A DNA stretch of 64,000 nucleotides from positions 11,358,840-11,422,839 of the forward strand of contig NC_047067.1 in NCBI RefSeq assembly GCF_902459465.1, read 5' to 3'. Below, piece by piece: positions 51,590 through 62,772 of the stretch (positions are counted from its first letter, which is position 1; the number at the start of each line of letters is the position of its first letter). Origin of the DNA: Asterias rubens (lineage: Eukaryota; Echinodermata; Asteroidea; Forcipulatida; Asteriidae). The translations under genes and the position numbers were made by a program. A model generated the notes under the pieces. The model saw only the letters and a program-made list of their open reading frames with translations, had not been told where the DNA came from and ran no database searches.

Positions 51590-54500
51590 ATGGCTGTTGG
51601 GGCCCAATCTGGATTGCAATGCACAGTGGTGGTGCTTATCTTCACATGTTTGGTTTGTCAAGGTATGTTCATAGTTGTGAAGTTCAGTTGCCATTTTAAT
51701 GTGTAGTTTGCTGTTTTGTTGAATGTAAGCAGGCTTTTATTGAATATGTATGTTTCTCTCTTGTTTAGTGGTTTGTTAATCCAGGCACAGTGACTGGTGT
51801 AGTGAGTTGATTGTTAATTTAATAAACTTAGTGTAAATTGGGAAAAGTTTCTACAACCTGACACCACTTTTTCATTTGTAATGAATTTAAATAATAAATA
51901 GTATCTAAATTTACCTAAAAAGTAAAATGAGATATTCCTTTTGGATAACTTTCCGTATGGCGCCACCACTTTTTCACTCATTTTTACAAAAAGGGATATA
52001 TCAATCAGGTAAATTAGATACTATATTATTTTATTTCGAATGAAAAAGTGGTGGCGCCATACGGAAACTTTTCCTTTTTGTACAAATAAGTGAAAAATTG
52101 GTGGCAGGATAAAGAAATTTGTCCGTAAGTTGTAACTCGCATCTTTATAGGCCTATACATTTATAGTTTAAAGTTAGAAATAAGGAACTTTGAAAACTAT
52201 TCAATTCATTAATATTTAAAGATTTACTTTTTAAAGTTGGTTCAACAAAAGTGCTGTATCCGAGAGCCACTTTTACCTTTTAAATGCCATTCAAATTAAT
52301 CTTATTCATATTCCACTCTCTATATATGCGCAAGTGGTGAATAAGATGATATTTATTTAGTGGTACAATTGCCAAATAATTATAGATGTCAGGACAACTC
52401 GATCGACGGGAGACAACTCGAAAGTTGAGACAACTCAACGGTTTGCCATCCCAACAGTTCAAAACTGGATGTGTACCTCCATGGTTCAAACAAGACAAGT
52501 CAATGGTTAGGGGTCAAAACCAAAGATACCATTTATTCCACTTCCTGTTTGATAGATGATACGCAGACTGACCATTCCATGTCCATTTCTGATAAGAAAT
52601 TTCTGATAGAAATTGATTCATTTATAAGTTGCATTTGCCCTGTTGTCCCCCTTTGTTATTTACATGATGTAGTGCCACTGACAGCCAGGACTTGGCGTCT
52701 CATCGGCTATGCTATACCTTTTGCACTACGTGCTTGGTCTGTGTTCAAATTGTCTGTGTCCAGTTGGTCTGCTTTCAGGTCATCTTTATAATCATGCCCA
52801 TCCTCCTTGGTTCCACCCTTTTAAGTAATCTTAAAAAGTTAAAAAAATCAAATAAGTTCAAGTTCCATGCTGATATTTTTTAAAATTCCATTCAGCTCAG
52901 CATCCATAGCATACTAATTTGGATGCCAAAGTACAGTGGTAAAAAACTTGATTTTGAAATGAACATTGAATGGAGCCAGAGGCACACTTTATTGGTAGAC
53001 AGCATGTTTTCTCAATTTTAAAGGAAGCCAATTTAACTCCACATTCCACTCCAATCCAAGAAGTATCTTAAGGCACTCAGTCAAAGCAGCAATTATTGGA
53101 ATGCCAATATTATTAGAATGCAAGTATTATGTAAGTTATGTTAACAATTTCAAGCGAAGTAAATTTAAAAGGGGCGACACAAATAGGATATTGTGGCAGC
53201 TATAATGCCATTAGAATTTGAGGTAATACTGTTTGAACACTCTAGGGCTGCAATAAATTGACAGTCATAAAATATGCCAGTCAGTAGTGTACTAGCATGT
53301 AATGTACTATATCATGGAGGTAGAATTAGGGGCACATGGGTCACTGTACCTGTATAAAGTGGAATGTATACTTGCTAATGCTAGCACTTTAAAGGGAAAG
53401 TACACGTTTGGTAATTACTCAAAACAAATATTAACTTAAAACTGACTTGGTAATGAGCGTTGGAGAGCTGTTGATATAAAACATTGTGATAAACGGCTCC
53501 CTCTGAAGTAGCATAGATTTTGAGAAAGAGGTAATTTCTCACTAAAATAATTAAAGACTTCTAGCTAGAAGTCTTTTATTCTTATCTGAAAGCACACAAA
53601 TTTGTCCAACAAGGGGTGTTTTTTTTCTCTCATCATTTTCTCGCAACTTCGATGTCCAATTTAGCTCAAATTTTCACAGGCTTGTTATTTTATGCTTATG
53701 TTGAGATACACTAAGTGAGCAGACTGGTCTTTGACAATTACCAATAGTGACATTGTCCAGTGTCTTTAAGGGGATGTCAACATCAGATGCTCTCCTACTT
53801 AACACACATGCTCAAAGAAACCCAGTGACCTTTTCATTTGATTGAAGTGTTATCCTTGACTTGACAAGAGACAAGTTTTGATTGTATTCCATTCTGTTTT
53901 GGAAATTGATTTTAATTGATTCCACTTCTATTTTATGTGAATGATGGGTGACGTTGTAAGGTGTTCATTTCAAATTGACTAGTTCTTTATCTAATGTTTT
54001 ACATTTAAGGTGATTACTTGCACCAAAGTATTGGATCCATGATTTTAACTAATAAGACTGTACACGTGCCCCTTTAAATTTCCTTGTCCAAATTTCAAAG
54101 TTTGGCCATGGCCTTGCCTCTGGAATGTGTTAATTTATGTGTTCCAGGTTAAAGCTTCTTCCATGCTAAAGATAGTATTTAGGATTAATACCAAAGTGTT
54201 CTGTAGGCCTATACTACATAAATTTAAAGGAAGTAGGTAGTTACTTTTAAACTTCATTTTAAATCTGAAAAAAATCTGGATCAAAAAAACGTACTAACAC
54301 AACAGAAAGATTTTTTAATAGGACATAGTTTGTTTATTTTTATTTTTTTATACTGTGTATCATATCATAGTGTTCATAGATAGTGTTACACTTATTTGTA
54401 ATTTATAAGTGAACAGTCCATCCCTTTTAATCAGCTAAACAAACAGTTTAATAGATCCTATAGGCCTACTTGTAAAATATGTTCCGGTGGCTTCAGAAAC

Positions 54501-57500
54501 GCATTCCAATAAGTTTTTCAAAAAGCAACAATTCAACTGCAACTGCAACCTTTCATACCCCCAAAAGTCCATTCCCAGTTCTTGACCTAAATGATTTCAT
54601 GTTTACAAACAGTTATAAAAGGTGGGTTGGTTGGATTTCGTTCAATTGCACCTGAATTCCAAAGCCACAAGTTGTAATCGGAAGGAGTAGTGGCGAGTGT
54701 GGTTTAGTGGTTCCACTCTGCATGGGGTAGTGTGAAGAATTTTGCCCACGCTGCGCCCTCCCCTCCTTCCTATATGTTTTTTTACTGGCCTGTACTCATG
54801 GATTAGGGTGATTGATCAGCATTTTAATCTTAGAATATGCCTTAATTTACAACACCATACATCAATTGAACTAGTCTTTTAGCAGCTATCAAGTAAACAG
54901 ATTATCTAACAGAACTTAGATTCCTTTGGTGTAAAAAAATGTGCAGTGCCGGGTTTGTTGTTGCTGGTGCGATCGCAATGGGACCATGTCATTTTCAACA
55001 TCAAATTTCACTAACACACCCTGATGTTTTTTGTTACACACCCTGTTTCACTGATCCTGCCTAAAATCTTAGCAGGAAGACATTAATCCACTGTACACAG
55101 TGTACTTTGTACAATAGACCTGACTGTTCCCGAGGCCTTTCTCAAAGTGTGTTTAACATTTAACTCTGGTGGGTTGCTGAGTGTCTGTGACCCAGGCCCT
55201 TGGTGGTCGTTCTTGGGGCCCACTGGCTATTTCACTTTGCTCAACTCAATCTCAAGGGCAATGAGTAGGATGTGGTAGACTTTTATTTTTAACAAGAAAT
55301 TTTCCTAGAAGTCTGAGTTCTGTTTGTTAGTGTTACTACTGGAACCAGTTTGTTTGGGTTTTAAAACTGTTTTGATAGTCCACCTGTTTAAAAAAGGAGA
55401 GCCCTTAGAAAAAGCGTCAGGATTCAGTCTTGCAGTTCTATCTCTTTTAAAGGCAGTGGACACTATTGGTAATTACTCAAAATAATTATCATCATAAAAC
55501 CTTACTTGATAACGAGTAATGGGGAGAGGTTGATAGTACAAAACATTGTGAGAAACAGCTCCCTCTGAAGTGACAAAGTTGTCGATAAAGAAGTAATTTT
55601 CCACGAATTTGATTTCGAGACCTCAAGTTTAGAACTTGAGGTCACGAAATCAAGCATCAGAAAGCACACAACTTCGTGTGACAAGGGTGTTTTTTCTTTC
55701 ATTATTATCTCGCAACTTCGACGACCGATTGAGCTCAACTTTTCACAGGTTTGTTATTTTTTGCATATGTTGAGGTACACCAACTGTGAAGACTAGTCTT
55801 TGACAATTACCAATAGTGTCCACTGGCTTTAAATGTATGTTGATGTTGCTGACTAGAAATATTATTAACTGTACAGTTTTTACTTTGCATCTGAAAATAA
55901 ACTTTAGAAAGTATATGATAAGTGTACACAAGTTGACATAATCTTGGAAACTTGGCCACCCCATCCATTTTTAAGTGTGGGGTACTTGTAGTTGCTGTGC
56001 CTAAAGTGCAAATGACAGTCAGTGAGGAACATCAGCTATAGTCATCATTGATTAGATCATTGGACAATCTTTTTTGTTAAAGGAACATGTTGCCTTGGAT
56101 CAGTCGAGTTGGTCTTTGAAAAGCGTTCTGTAACCGTTTGTTATAAAACCGATATGGTTAGAAAGATGTTGTACTTAAAAGTAGAATACAATGATCTACA
56201 CAAATATGCCTCGAGATTGCATGGTTTCGTTTTGCCTCGTCGACTAAAATGGTCGGCCATGTATGGGAGTCAACAATTTGACTTCCATAAATGGCCGACC
56301 GTGTTAGTTCGCGATGTTAAATGAAACCGTGCAATTTTGAGTGATACATGTACTTGTGTGGATCAATATATTCGACTTTTAAAACATCTTTCTAACCATT
56401 GATTTTATAACAAACGGTTTCAAACGCTTTTAATAGACCAACTCTTTCGATCCAAGGCAATGTGTTCCTTTTAAGATGAAACCATTGTGATACTGTTGTT
56501 ATCAGAAGATTGATATATTTTAGGTCAGTATACATACACTGTACTTGAAGGGGGGCCTTCAAGGCCAACTTTGCTCCAGTGACTTCAAAGCTTGTCCGTG
56601 GCCATGGGTATGATGGGAATGGGGTGTTCCCCTGTCTGTGTTATAACACTAGTACAATTCATGACGTAGTTTATTGATCAGTTTAAGAGAGAGTGAACAA
56701 AAGGCAACATTTGTCAATACCTCAGATGTGGAACCCATTGTGTTCAGACAGTGTAGTGACCCTGAGCTCATCGAGTACGCTCTGGATTGACCTTAATTAT
56801 ACTCGATACGTCAAGAATTAAATACCGCAAAACCGTTTCAATTGTCGGTATTGTTCAAGTACAAACCGGATGAGGGTACAACTTGCGTGAGTTTGGTGAG
56901 TCACGTTGGGGCTAATGAAAGGTACTTTTTAAAACTTGGTATACTGGAATTTTGGTATGTCCAGAATGACAGCTGACGTCACAAAAAGTATTCTGTAAAC
57001 AACTGGCATAATATAGGTCAAATTTTGTCAAGCAGAAACTATGCACAATTGTCTTTTTTTGTGTGCAAGAATGCTTGAATCACTTACTACTGTATGAGTG
57101 ACTTATTTCCCATGTGTAGCAGAGCAAGTTGCAACACAAAATGTATCAGTTGCTACTCAGATAATCATTCAATGTGTAAACTACTGTAAAATTTCTGGAA
57201 GAAATCCTTCCCTACCCTGACATACTTCTTATAATTATATGTAAAACAAAGTCATAATGTTAAAGGCAGTGGACACAATTGGTAATTACTCAAAATAATT
57301 ATTAGCATAAAACCTTTCTTGATTACGAGTAATGGGGAGAGGTTGATAGTATAAAACATTGTGAGAAACAGCTCCCTCTTAAGTGACGCAGTTTTCGAGA
57401 AAGAAGTAATCCACGAATTTGATTTCGAGACCTCAGATTTAGAATTTTGAGGTCTCGAAATCAAGCATGTGAACTTCGTGTGACCATGGTGTAACAAGGG

Positions 57501-60500
57501 TGTTTTTTTCTTTCGTTAATATCTCGCAACTTCCGTGACCGGTTGAGCTCAAATTTTCACAGGTTTGTTATTTTATTATATGTTGAGATACACCAACTGT
57601 TGAGACTAGTCTTTGACAATTACCAATAGTGTACAGTGTCTTTAAATAGAGCAATAAAACACAATGAAAGTAGGTTACATGAAGCATGGAGGTAACATGG
57701 AGGCTCTAAAGTGAAACTAAAAGGTGCACACTGTCAGTTCACGATTAAAATCCTCCAAGAGAACAAAAACAGCTTTCTCAGATTTAGCCCGTGATTTAGC
57801 GCCGCTAGCCCGTGAAACACGCTTGCCGTAAGCACAGAATTCTCTGCTTCCGTAAGCGTCGATTCTGTGCTTACGGTAAGCAGAGCCATGAAATTGGGCC
57901 CTGGTCTTTGACAATGACCAAAGGGGTCTAAGTGCCTTTTTAAAATGCTTGTAAAAACACAAACAAGCAATACAGTTTTTTTTCAATGACATTAAAGGAA
58001 CACGTTGCCTTGGATCGGACAAGTTGGTCTATAAAAAGCGCTTGTAACCGTTTGATATAAAATGTTTGGTGAGAAAGATGTTGTAAAAGTAGAATACAAT
58101 GTTCTACACAAATATGCATCGAAATTAAGTGGTTTTCCTGTTGACTCCCATAAATGGCTGACCGTGTTAGTTTGCAAAGTAAAAGGAAAATCATGCAATT
58201 TCGAGGCAAATTTGTATGGATCATTATATTCTACTTTTAAATTATCTAGGCCTATCTAACCATTTATGCATTTCATAAAAACGGTTTCCAACGCTTTTCA
58301 ACGACCAACTCATCCGATCTAAGGCAACGTGTTCCATAAACTCCTAAGTACCCTCGATGATTGGTATCAGTAGTATTACAAAATGACAACTTCAACACCA
58401 ACAGATAAATCTTACTGATTTTTATATACTTTGTAACTCCACATTCCAACATTTGTGAACAATTAGATTTATTGTGTTTGACTGCACACCTGTAACAGTT
58501 CCACCCAAGCCGAACCACAAAAGTGAAAGTTTATCCTTGCAGTTCAATAGATCAGAATTTTTTCGTATTGTTACCAACAATCGAAGGGGATTATCATAAC
58601 AAGGGGTCTTGTGTCATTTGTGGTATACTACCAGCTTTATAGGGTCCTTCCATTCCTTTCTGGGTGACTCTTTTGGATAAATAAATAAGGAAGTGAAGTA
58701 AGTCTTGGTTTAAAATAGGGTAGAGATTTATTGAGAACTGTGTGATAAGCACACAGGGTCAATGCACCAATTAAAGCTTTCGAGGTGTTTTGAAAATGAA
58801 AAAGCTGATTTATTTAAAGCTGTAATAAAAGGCAACATTGTTTCCATTTTCAAATTACACTACAATATAAAAGGTACAGAGCATTCATTCTTTAAAACAT
58901 TGATTTGTATGATTTTTCTTGTCCATATAATATTCTGCCCCCTTCTACAAACATTTTGAAGGAGATGATCAGTAAAATAAAATCACATGAGGCAAAAAAA
59001 CCAAGTATTATATGAATTGTACCTTCATGTTTTGTGTATGTTTCGTCCAAAATGGTCAGTTAGTCAAATTTTCAAGGATCCCTTCCTACATGTAGATTCT
59101 GGTGAAGCATTGACTCCTTGCACAATGCACAGCACTCTTTCACAAGCCTAACCTCTCTGCCATTTTGGGTGTCAAAATGTAAACATGTACAAAAGGAAGA
59201 CTCCCACAATGGTGGAATGGTGATGCATTCTGTGTCTGTAAAGGGTCAATTGATACATTCAGTAATAACAAATTCTTGATCTTGTCACCCTTAGGCGTTA
59301 AATGTCTGTCGCGGTGATAGCGTTCCGACTCGATTCTGAATCTCCCCGCGATTCCCGCAGTATTCTCGCGAGACTGCTGGCCCCGCGAGACTACTGCACA
59401 CGACTACAATCCCATTTAACTAACTTACATTTCACGTAGAGTACAATGTAGAATTCGGCGAACCAGCAGTACGCACGAGAGCAGTGATCTTGCGAGAGCA
59501 CCACCACAACTTGACTATCTCATCACGGCAGACCATTAACGACTTGTCCACAAGTCTAGTCACCCTTAAGTTGATCACCGAGATTTCTAAAATGGATCTT
59601 TGAATAAAAGCTTTTAATAGTCAATAATCTGTTGTATCAATGTTGTATGTGGGTGATTGAGTACAGATCTAAGGATTGAATGGTGGCCCTACAAACAAAG
59701 TTAGTTTACACAACTACAGTATCTGTCAATGGGTAGTGTCAACCATTCAGTGTCCCACATGAGCCTTCAAGCCTGTTTCAATATTTTATACACATCAGCA
59801 TTCCAAACTTGGGTCACCCCATAGATTGCAGTTGGAATAACACAAACCCAATGCAATCCATCAGTGGTCAATTTTTTATATCAGCAGGTGGGACTGTTCC
59901 TTGTCAAGAATTGTATTTTGAAATTTTAAAATGTTAAAGTTCAAAGCTCCAGTGAGTCTCTGAGACCTGTGTGCACCAGGACCAGAGGAGTAGATCATGT
60001 GGTTTGTTTTTGGATGTGGAACAAAACAATATGATCCACACTGATGAGGAAATTTGACATTTCAAGGAGAAGCTTTAAGAGAAGCTTTTATAATATAAAG
60101 CTTCAGTGTAAACTTTTACAAGAAGTTTACACTGCACTGGGGTAAACAATGCAGTCCAAAATAACAATGTTTTGCATTATTACATTGGTCCTTTTGATTG
60201 GTATTAAGCAGTATACAGTTCTGTTTTCTCATGTTTGTTTAAATACTAATACTACTAATGATTTGGCATACAGTGTATGTGTACAGTGTATGTGTTCATG
60301 CGATACGCGCGACGCGCACAGCATTCCCTTATAAGGAGTTGTTTACCCGAGGGCGGCGGAGGGCCTTACCATTTCATAGCTGGAGGGGTGTTGTGTTGAA
60401 AGAAATCATTGAACAGTTATATTTATGAATGGGAATCAAAGTGTGTTGAATCGGTTTTCAACTAGTGGTTTAAACCCGCCGAGGCCTGGTTCTTTATAAT

Positions 60501-62559
60501 TTACCTCGATTTTGTCTCGGTAAAATTATCAAGAACCAGGCCTCGTTGGGATTAAATCACTAGTTGAAAACCTCTTCACCACACATTGATTCCCTTATTG
60601 TAGGCCTATGTATGCAGCTACACTCTATGACAAAAGGCTGTACCCTGTTAAATGCTGGTTCAGTGAGAAAATAAATGTTACAGTTGGCCTAGCTGTTATC
60701 AAATCATATTGATATTGATCTGTGCATAGGAATCCTATATTGAGTGAGTAGGTGTCAAACTGTAGTGTCCTGATACAGTATTTATTATTATACTATTATT
60801 TTTTAGAGACATTGCTCAGTAACTTATCATCAAAAGCGGCTTAAATACCAATTTTCGTATAAATTTGTTATCTTTATAATTCTCATAACGTGTATGCTCT
60901 AATAACTTGACAATTAATATCGCACATTTTCTAAATACTCTCAAAATCTTTCAAGGGTGTGATTATCTTTGCAACTGTCACTGTCCGACTATGAGAGACA
61001 CTTAACATTTGTGCATAATTTCCTTGTCTCCTTTACAGCGCTTGGATACGGGGTAGATCCATCTCTTGAGGTGAACTTTCTGGAGGCAATTGCTCTGAAA
61101 TCAAGCACAGCTACGGGTATTAGGCAAGTGCCAGGCTACATCAGTGAGGAGCCAGCCTATGAATTAGAAGGTACACCAAGTTTGGTTGTATTTTTATTTA
61201 TAAATGAGGCAGGCCTGGAATACACACAGGCCACGGAAGCCATGGCCTTCGTTTCCCCCTGGTCTTGGCCTTGGTGCCCCTTCAAAGGTTTCCCATTGAC
61301 TAAAGGCAGTGGACACTATTGGTAATTACTCAAAATAATTATTAGCACAAAACCTCACTTGGTGATGAGTAATGGGGAGAGGTTGATAGTATAAAACATT
61401 GTGAGAAACGGCACCCTCTGAAGTGCCATAGTTTTCGAGATAGAAGTAATTTTCCACGAATTTGATTTCGAGACCTCATCAGATTTAGAACTTGAGGTCT
61501 CAAAATCAACCATCTAAATGCACACAACTTCGTGTGACAAAGGTTTTTTTCTTTCCTTTTTTTTTTCGCAAGTTCGATGACCGATTGAGCTCAAATTTTC
61601 ACAGGCGTTTTATTTTATGCATATGTTGAGATATACCAACTGTGAAGGCTAGTCTGTGACAATTACCAATAGAAGGAGGGGCTCATATCATCCAAAGTTG
61701 GAATCTTTGCAAAATGAAAATGGCCTGGCCCTTTCACAGATGAAGTTTCAGGCCTGCGAGGTTGTTTAGATTTTTTTCAGTACGCCTACTGGTGTCTCTG
61801 ATGAAAGTCTTAATAAATGGGTGCTAAAATACAGTATTGACGTAAAGTTAGTTGACTGTTGTACTCATTTAATTTCATGTATTTCAAATAATTTGCAAAA
61901 AGATAAGACATGTTGAAACTTAACAAACTTGATTTGTCTTGTCTTGTGGATTAAGTTTTGATTGGCCTTATGTAGCATACTGGAGTTTCATAAAGGTTAA
62001 AGTGTCACAAGATTTATTTTACCAAAGTTCCATATTCATAACATGGGCAGTAAATTCATATCGAGTCCCAGAATTTCACTCATAAAAGTGCACATGAGGT
62101 GTTTTGTAGATTATGGTAGGCAGACAAGTTCATAAAAAAGTCATGGGTACTGTTTCACGCTTAGATAGCTCAATGCCCAGTTCATCAGGAATTCACCACA
62201 ACCTGATACGATCAATCCCCAGGGAACTGTCTACCAATTTCACGCTAAAGGTAGTTCCCCTCAATAATACATTAGAATTCCAGACAATATTTTAAAGACT
62301 AATAAATGGTCCATGAAGATTGGATGATTAAACATTTAACGCCCTGATGTGAGACAAAACAAAGATTTTGTACTGCCTTCAGCAAGCTTTCTCTTGAATC
62401 ACTTACAGGGACGGATAGAAATCTTCAGATTCCAGAAGAGTTCTTTGCCAAAACAAAGACGCTACTAGGATCTTCAAAAGACTTTACCATTTTGGCAACG
62501 GCCAAACAACAGAACAGAAATGCTGGCAGTATTGTAACCATATCAGTAGGACGAACAAG
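51590..62559 (+). CDS. NELL: NELL-type secreted protein, N-terminal exons (3' end outside window)
   Basis: Three exons are in the window: 51590-51662, 61039-61170 and 62409-62559, in phase, giving 118 complete codons. Residues 1-24 (MAVGAQSGLQCTVVVLIFTC...) form a signal peptide with a hydrophobic core. The mature start LGYGVDPSLEVNFLEAIALK, then TGIRQVPGY and FTILATAKQQNRNAGSIVTI, matches the start of the thrombospondin-N/laminin-G domain of NELL1/NELL2. Vertebrate counterparts read LGVDPSLQIDVL, GVRQVPG and FTILVTLKQ as I remember them. NELL proteins are large secreted glycoproteins with TSPN, VWC and EGF modules that act in cell signalling (NELL2 binds Robo3) and bone or nerve development. 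The next exon expected, with the ELESSG-like block, was not found before 64000. Intron 1 is 9.4 kb and full of MITEs. Echinoderms may have one gene for both vertebrate paralogues, so NELL1 or NELL2 is not assigned. Confidence 0.93.
51857..52117. mobile_element. Family F palindrome nested in a related F element
   Basis: The inner copy (51942-52074) has GGATAACTTTCCGTATGGCG and CGCCATACGGAAACTTTTCC as ends. The outer copy shows CCTGACACCACTTTTTCATT at left and GTGAAAAATTGGTGGCAGG at right, with the same AATAGTATCTAAATTTACCT interior. Confidence 0.75.
52118..53388. other. NELL intron 1, nothing recognised
   Basis: It holds a short run of ACAACTCGA-type motifs at 52395-52440 and otherwise single-copy-looking sequence. 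No exon is supported. Confidence 0.4.
53389..53769 (+). mobile_element. Family A MITE (A2), full length
   Basis: TTAA-AGGGAAAGTACACGTTTGG at left and GACATTGTCCAGTGTCT-TTAA at right. The right half is of A type and the left of A2 type, so this copy looks like a recombinant of the two subtypes. Confidence 0.9.
53770..55446. other. NELL intron 1, nothing recognised
   Basis: The sequence is AT-rich and no repeat partner was identified elsewhere in the window. Confidence 0.4.
55447..55832 (+). mobile_element. Family A MITE, full length
   Basis: It is bounded by TTAA on both sides, with AGGCAGTGGACACTATTGGT and CAATAGTGTCCACTGGCT as near-perfect inverted ends. Confidence 0.93.
56077..56474 (+). 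mobile_element. Family C MITE, full length
   Basis: TTAA-AGGAACATGTTGCCTTGGAT and ATCCAAGGCAATGTGTTCCT-TTTAA form the ends. The interior has AAAAGTAGAATACAATGATC and GGCCGACCGTGTTAG. Confidence 0.9.
56475..57259. other. NELL intron 1, nothing recognised
   Basis: It contains a CpG-bearing patch near 56760-56900 (CATCGAGTACGCTCTGG, CAAGTACAAACCGGATG) and GCTGACGTCACAAAAAG at 56972. No exon is supported. Confidence 0.35.
57260..57646 (+). mobile_element. Family A MITE, full length
   Basis: TTAA-AGGCAGTGGACACAATTGGT to ACCAATAGTGTACAGTGTCT-TTAA. A small internal insertion (CATGGTGTAACAAGG) distinguishes it. Confidence 0.92.
57790..57901. mobile_element. Family E element, right half
   Basis: CTTACGGTAAGCAGAGCCAT then GAAATTGGGCCC is the right end. 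CTTGCCGTAAGCACAGAATT pairs with it inside. GGTCTTTGACAATGACCAAA follows directly, so it probably sits in a worn TTAA-type MITE. Confidence 0.65.
57992..58336 (+). mobile_element. Family C MITE
   Basis: TTAA-AGGAACACGTTGCCTTGGAT at left, and CCGATCTAAGGCAACGTGTTCC at right without the final TTTAA. Confidence 0.88.
58337..59283. other. NELL intron 1, nothing recognised
   Basis: No repeat or coding signal was identified. Confidence 0.4.
59284..59568. mobile_element. Family P element flanked by a 10-bp direct repeat
   Basis: GTCACCCTTA stands at 59284-59293 and again at 59559-59568. Between them is CG-rich sequence with TTCTCGCGAGACTGCTGG, GAGAGCAGTGATCTTGCGAG and a terminal CACAAGTCTA that matches the P end at 5861. 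Confidence 0.65.
59569..60430. other. NELL intron 1, nothing recognised
   Basis: A local inverted pair (AAAGCTTCAGTGTAAACTTT and AGAAGTTTACACTGCACTGG, 60095-60140) is the only feature noticed. Confidence 0.35.
60431..60594. mobile_element. 164-bp palindromic element L
   Basis: GGGAATCAAAGTGTGTTGAA pairs with TTCACCACACATTGATTCCC. Further pairs are TTTTCAACTAGTG with CACTAGTTGAAAA, and GAGGCCTGGTTCTT with AAGAACCAGGCCTC. The two halves are nearly complementary throughout. Confidence 0.9.
61212..61760. mobile_element. Family R element split by a family A MITE
   Basis: The left half is CAGGCCTGGAATACACACAG to TTCAAAGGTTTCCCATTGAC. The right half, from about 61690, is AAAGTTGGAATCTTTGCAAA to GATGAAGTTTCAGGCCTG. 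It begins 42 bp after the NELL exon 2 donor. Confidence 0.75.
61302..61672 (+). mobile_element. Family A MITE nested in R
   Basis: It runs from TAAAGGCAGTGGACACTATT to GACAATTACCAATAG. The last 15 or so bases of the right end are missing or replaced by AAGGAGGGGCTCATATCATC. Confidence 0.9.
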
Positions 62560-62574
62560 GTAATGTATACACCT

Positions 62575-62772
62575 ATAGACGATGTGACCTCTGACGTCAC
62601 TCGAAAACCATAACATGATTCGGGTGCATACCGCCTGTGTGTTTTGGCAGCCAGCTAGAAAGTGTATGCAATCTTACCATGACTACGCGTCTTTTTGCCT
62701 GGCGAAACATGACTTATACAGTGTTTTTTCAACAGAGGGCGGTTTAATGTAAACATAGGTCACATCGTCTAT
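62575..62772. mobile_element. MITE M beside a NELL splice donor
   Basis: ATAGACGATGTGACCT and AGGTCACATCGTCTAT are perfect 16-bp inverted ends. The left end lies only 16 bp after the last base of NELL exon 3. TCTGACGTCACTCG occurs in the left arm. Confidence 0.85.

Noticed and set aside
51419..51694. Minus-strand frame over the NELL first exon
   Set aside because: It is a shadow of the 5' UTR, TG microsatellite and signal-peptide exon of NELL.
56109..56324. 71-codon frame resembling those at 58062
   Set aside because: Both are produced by the family C MITE.
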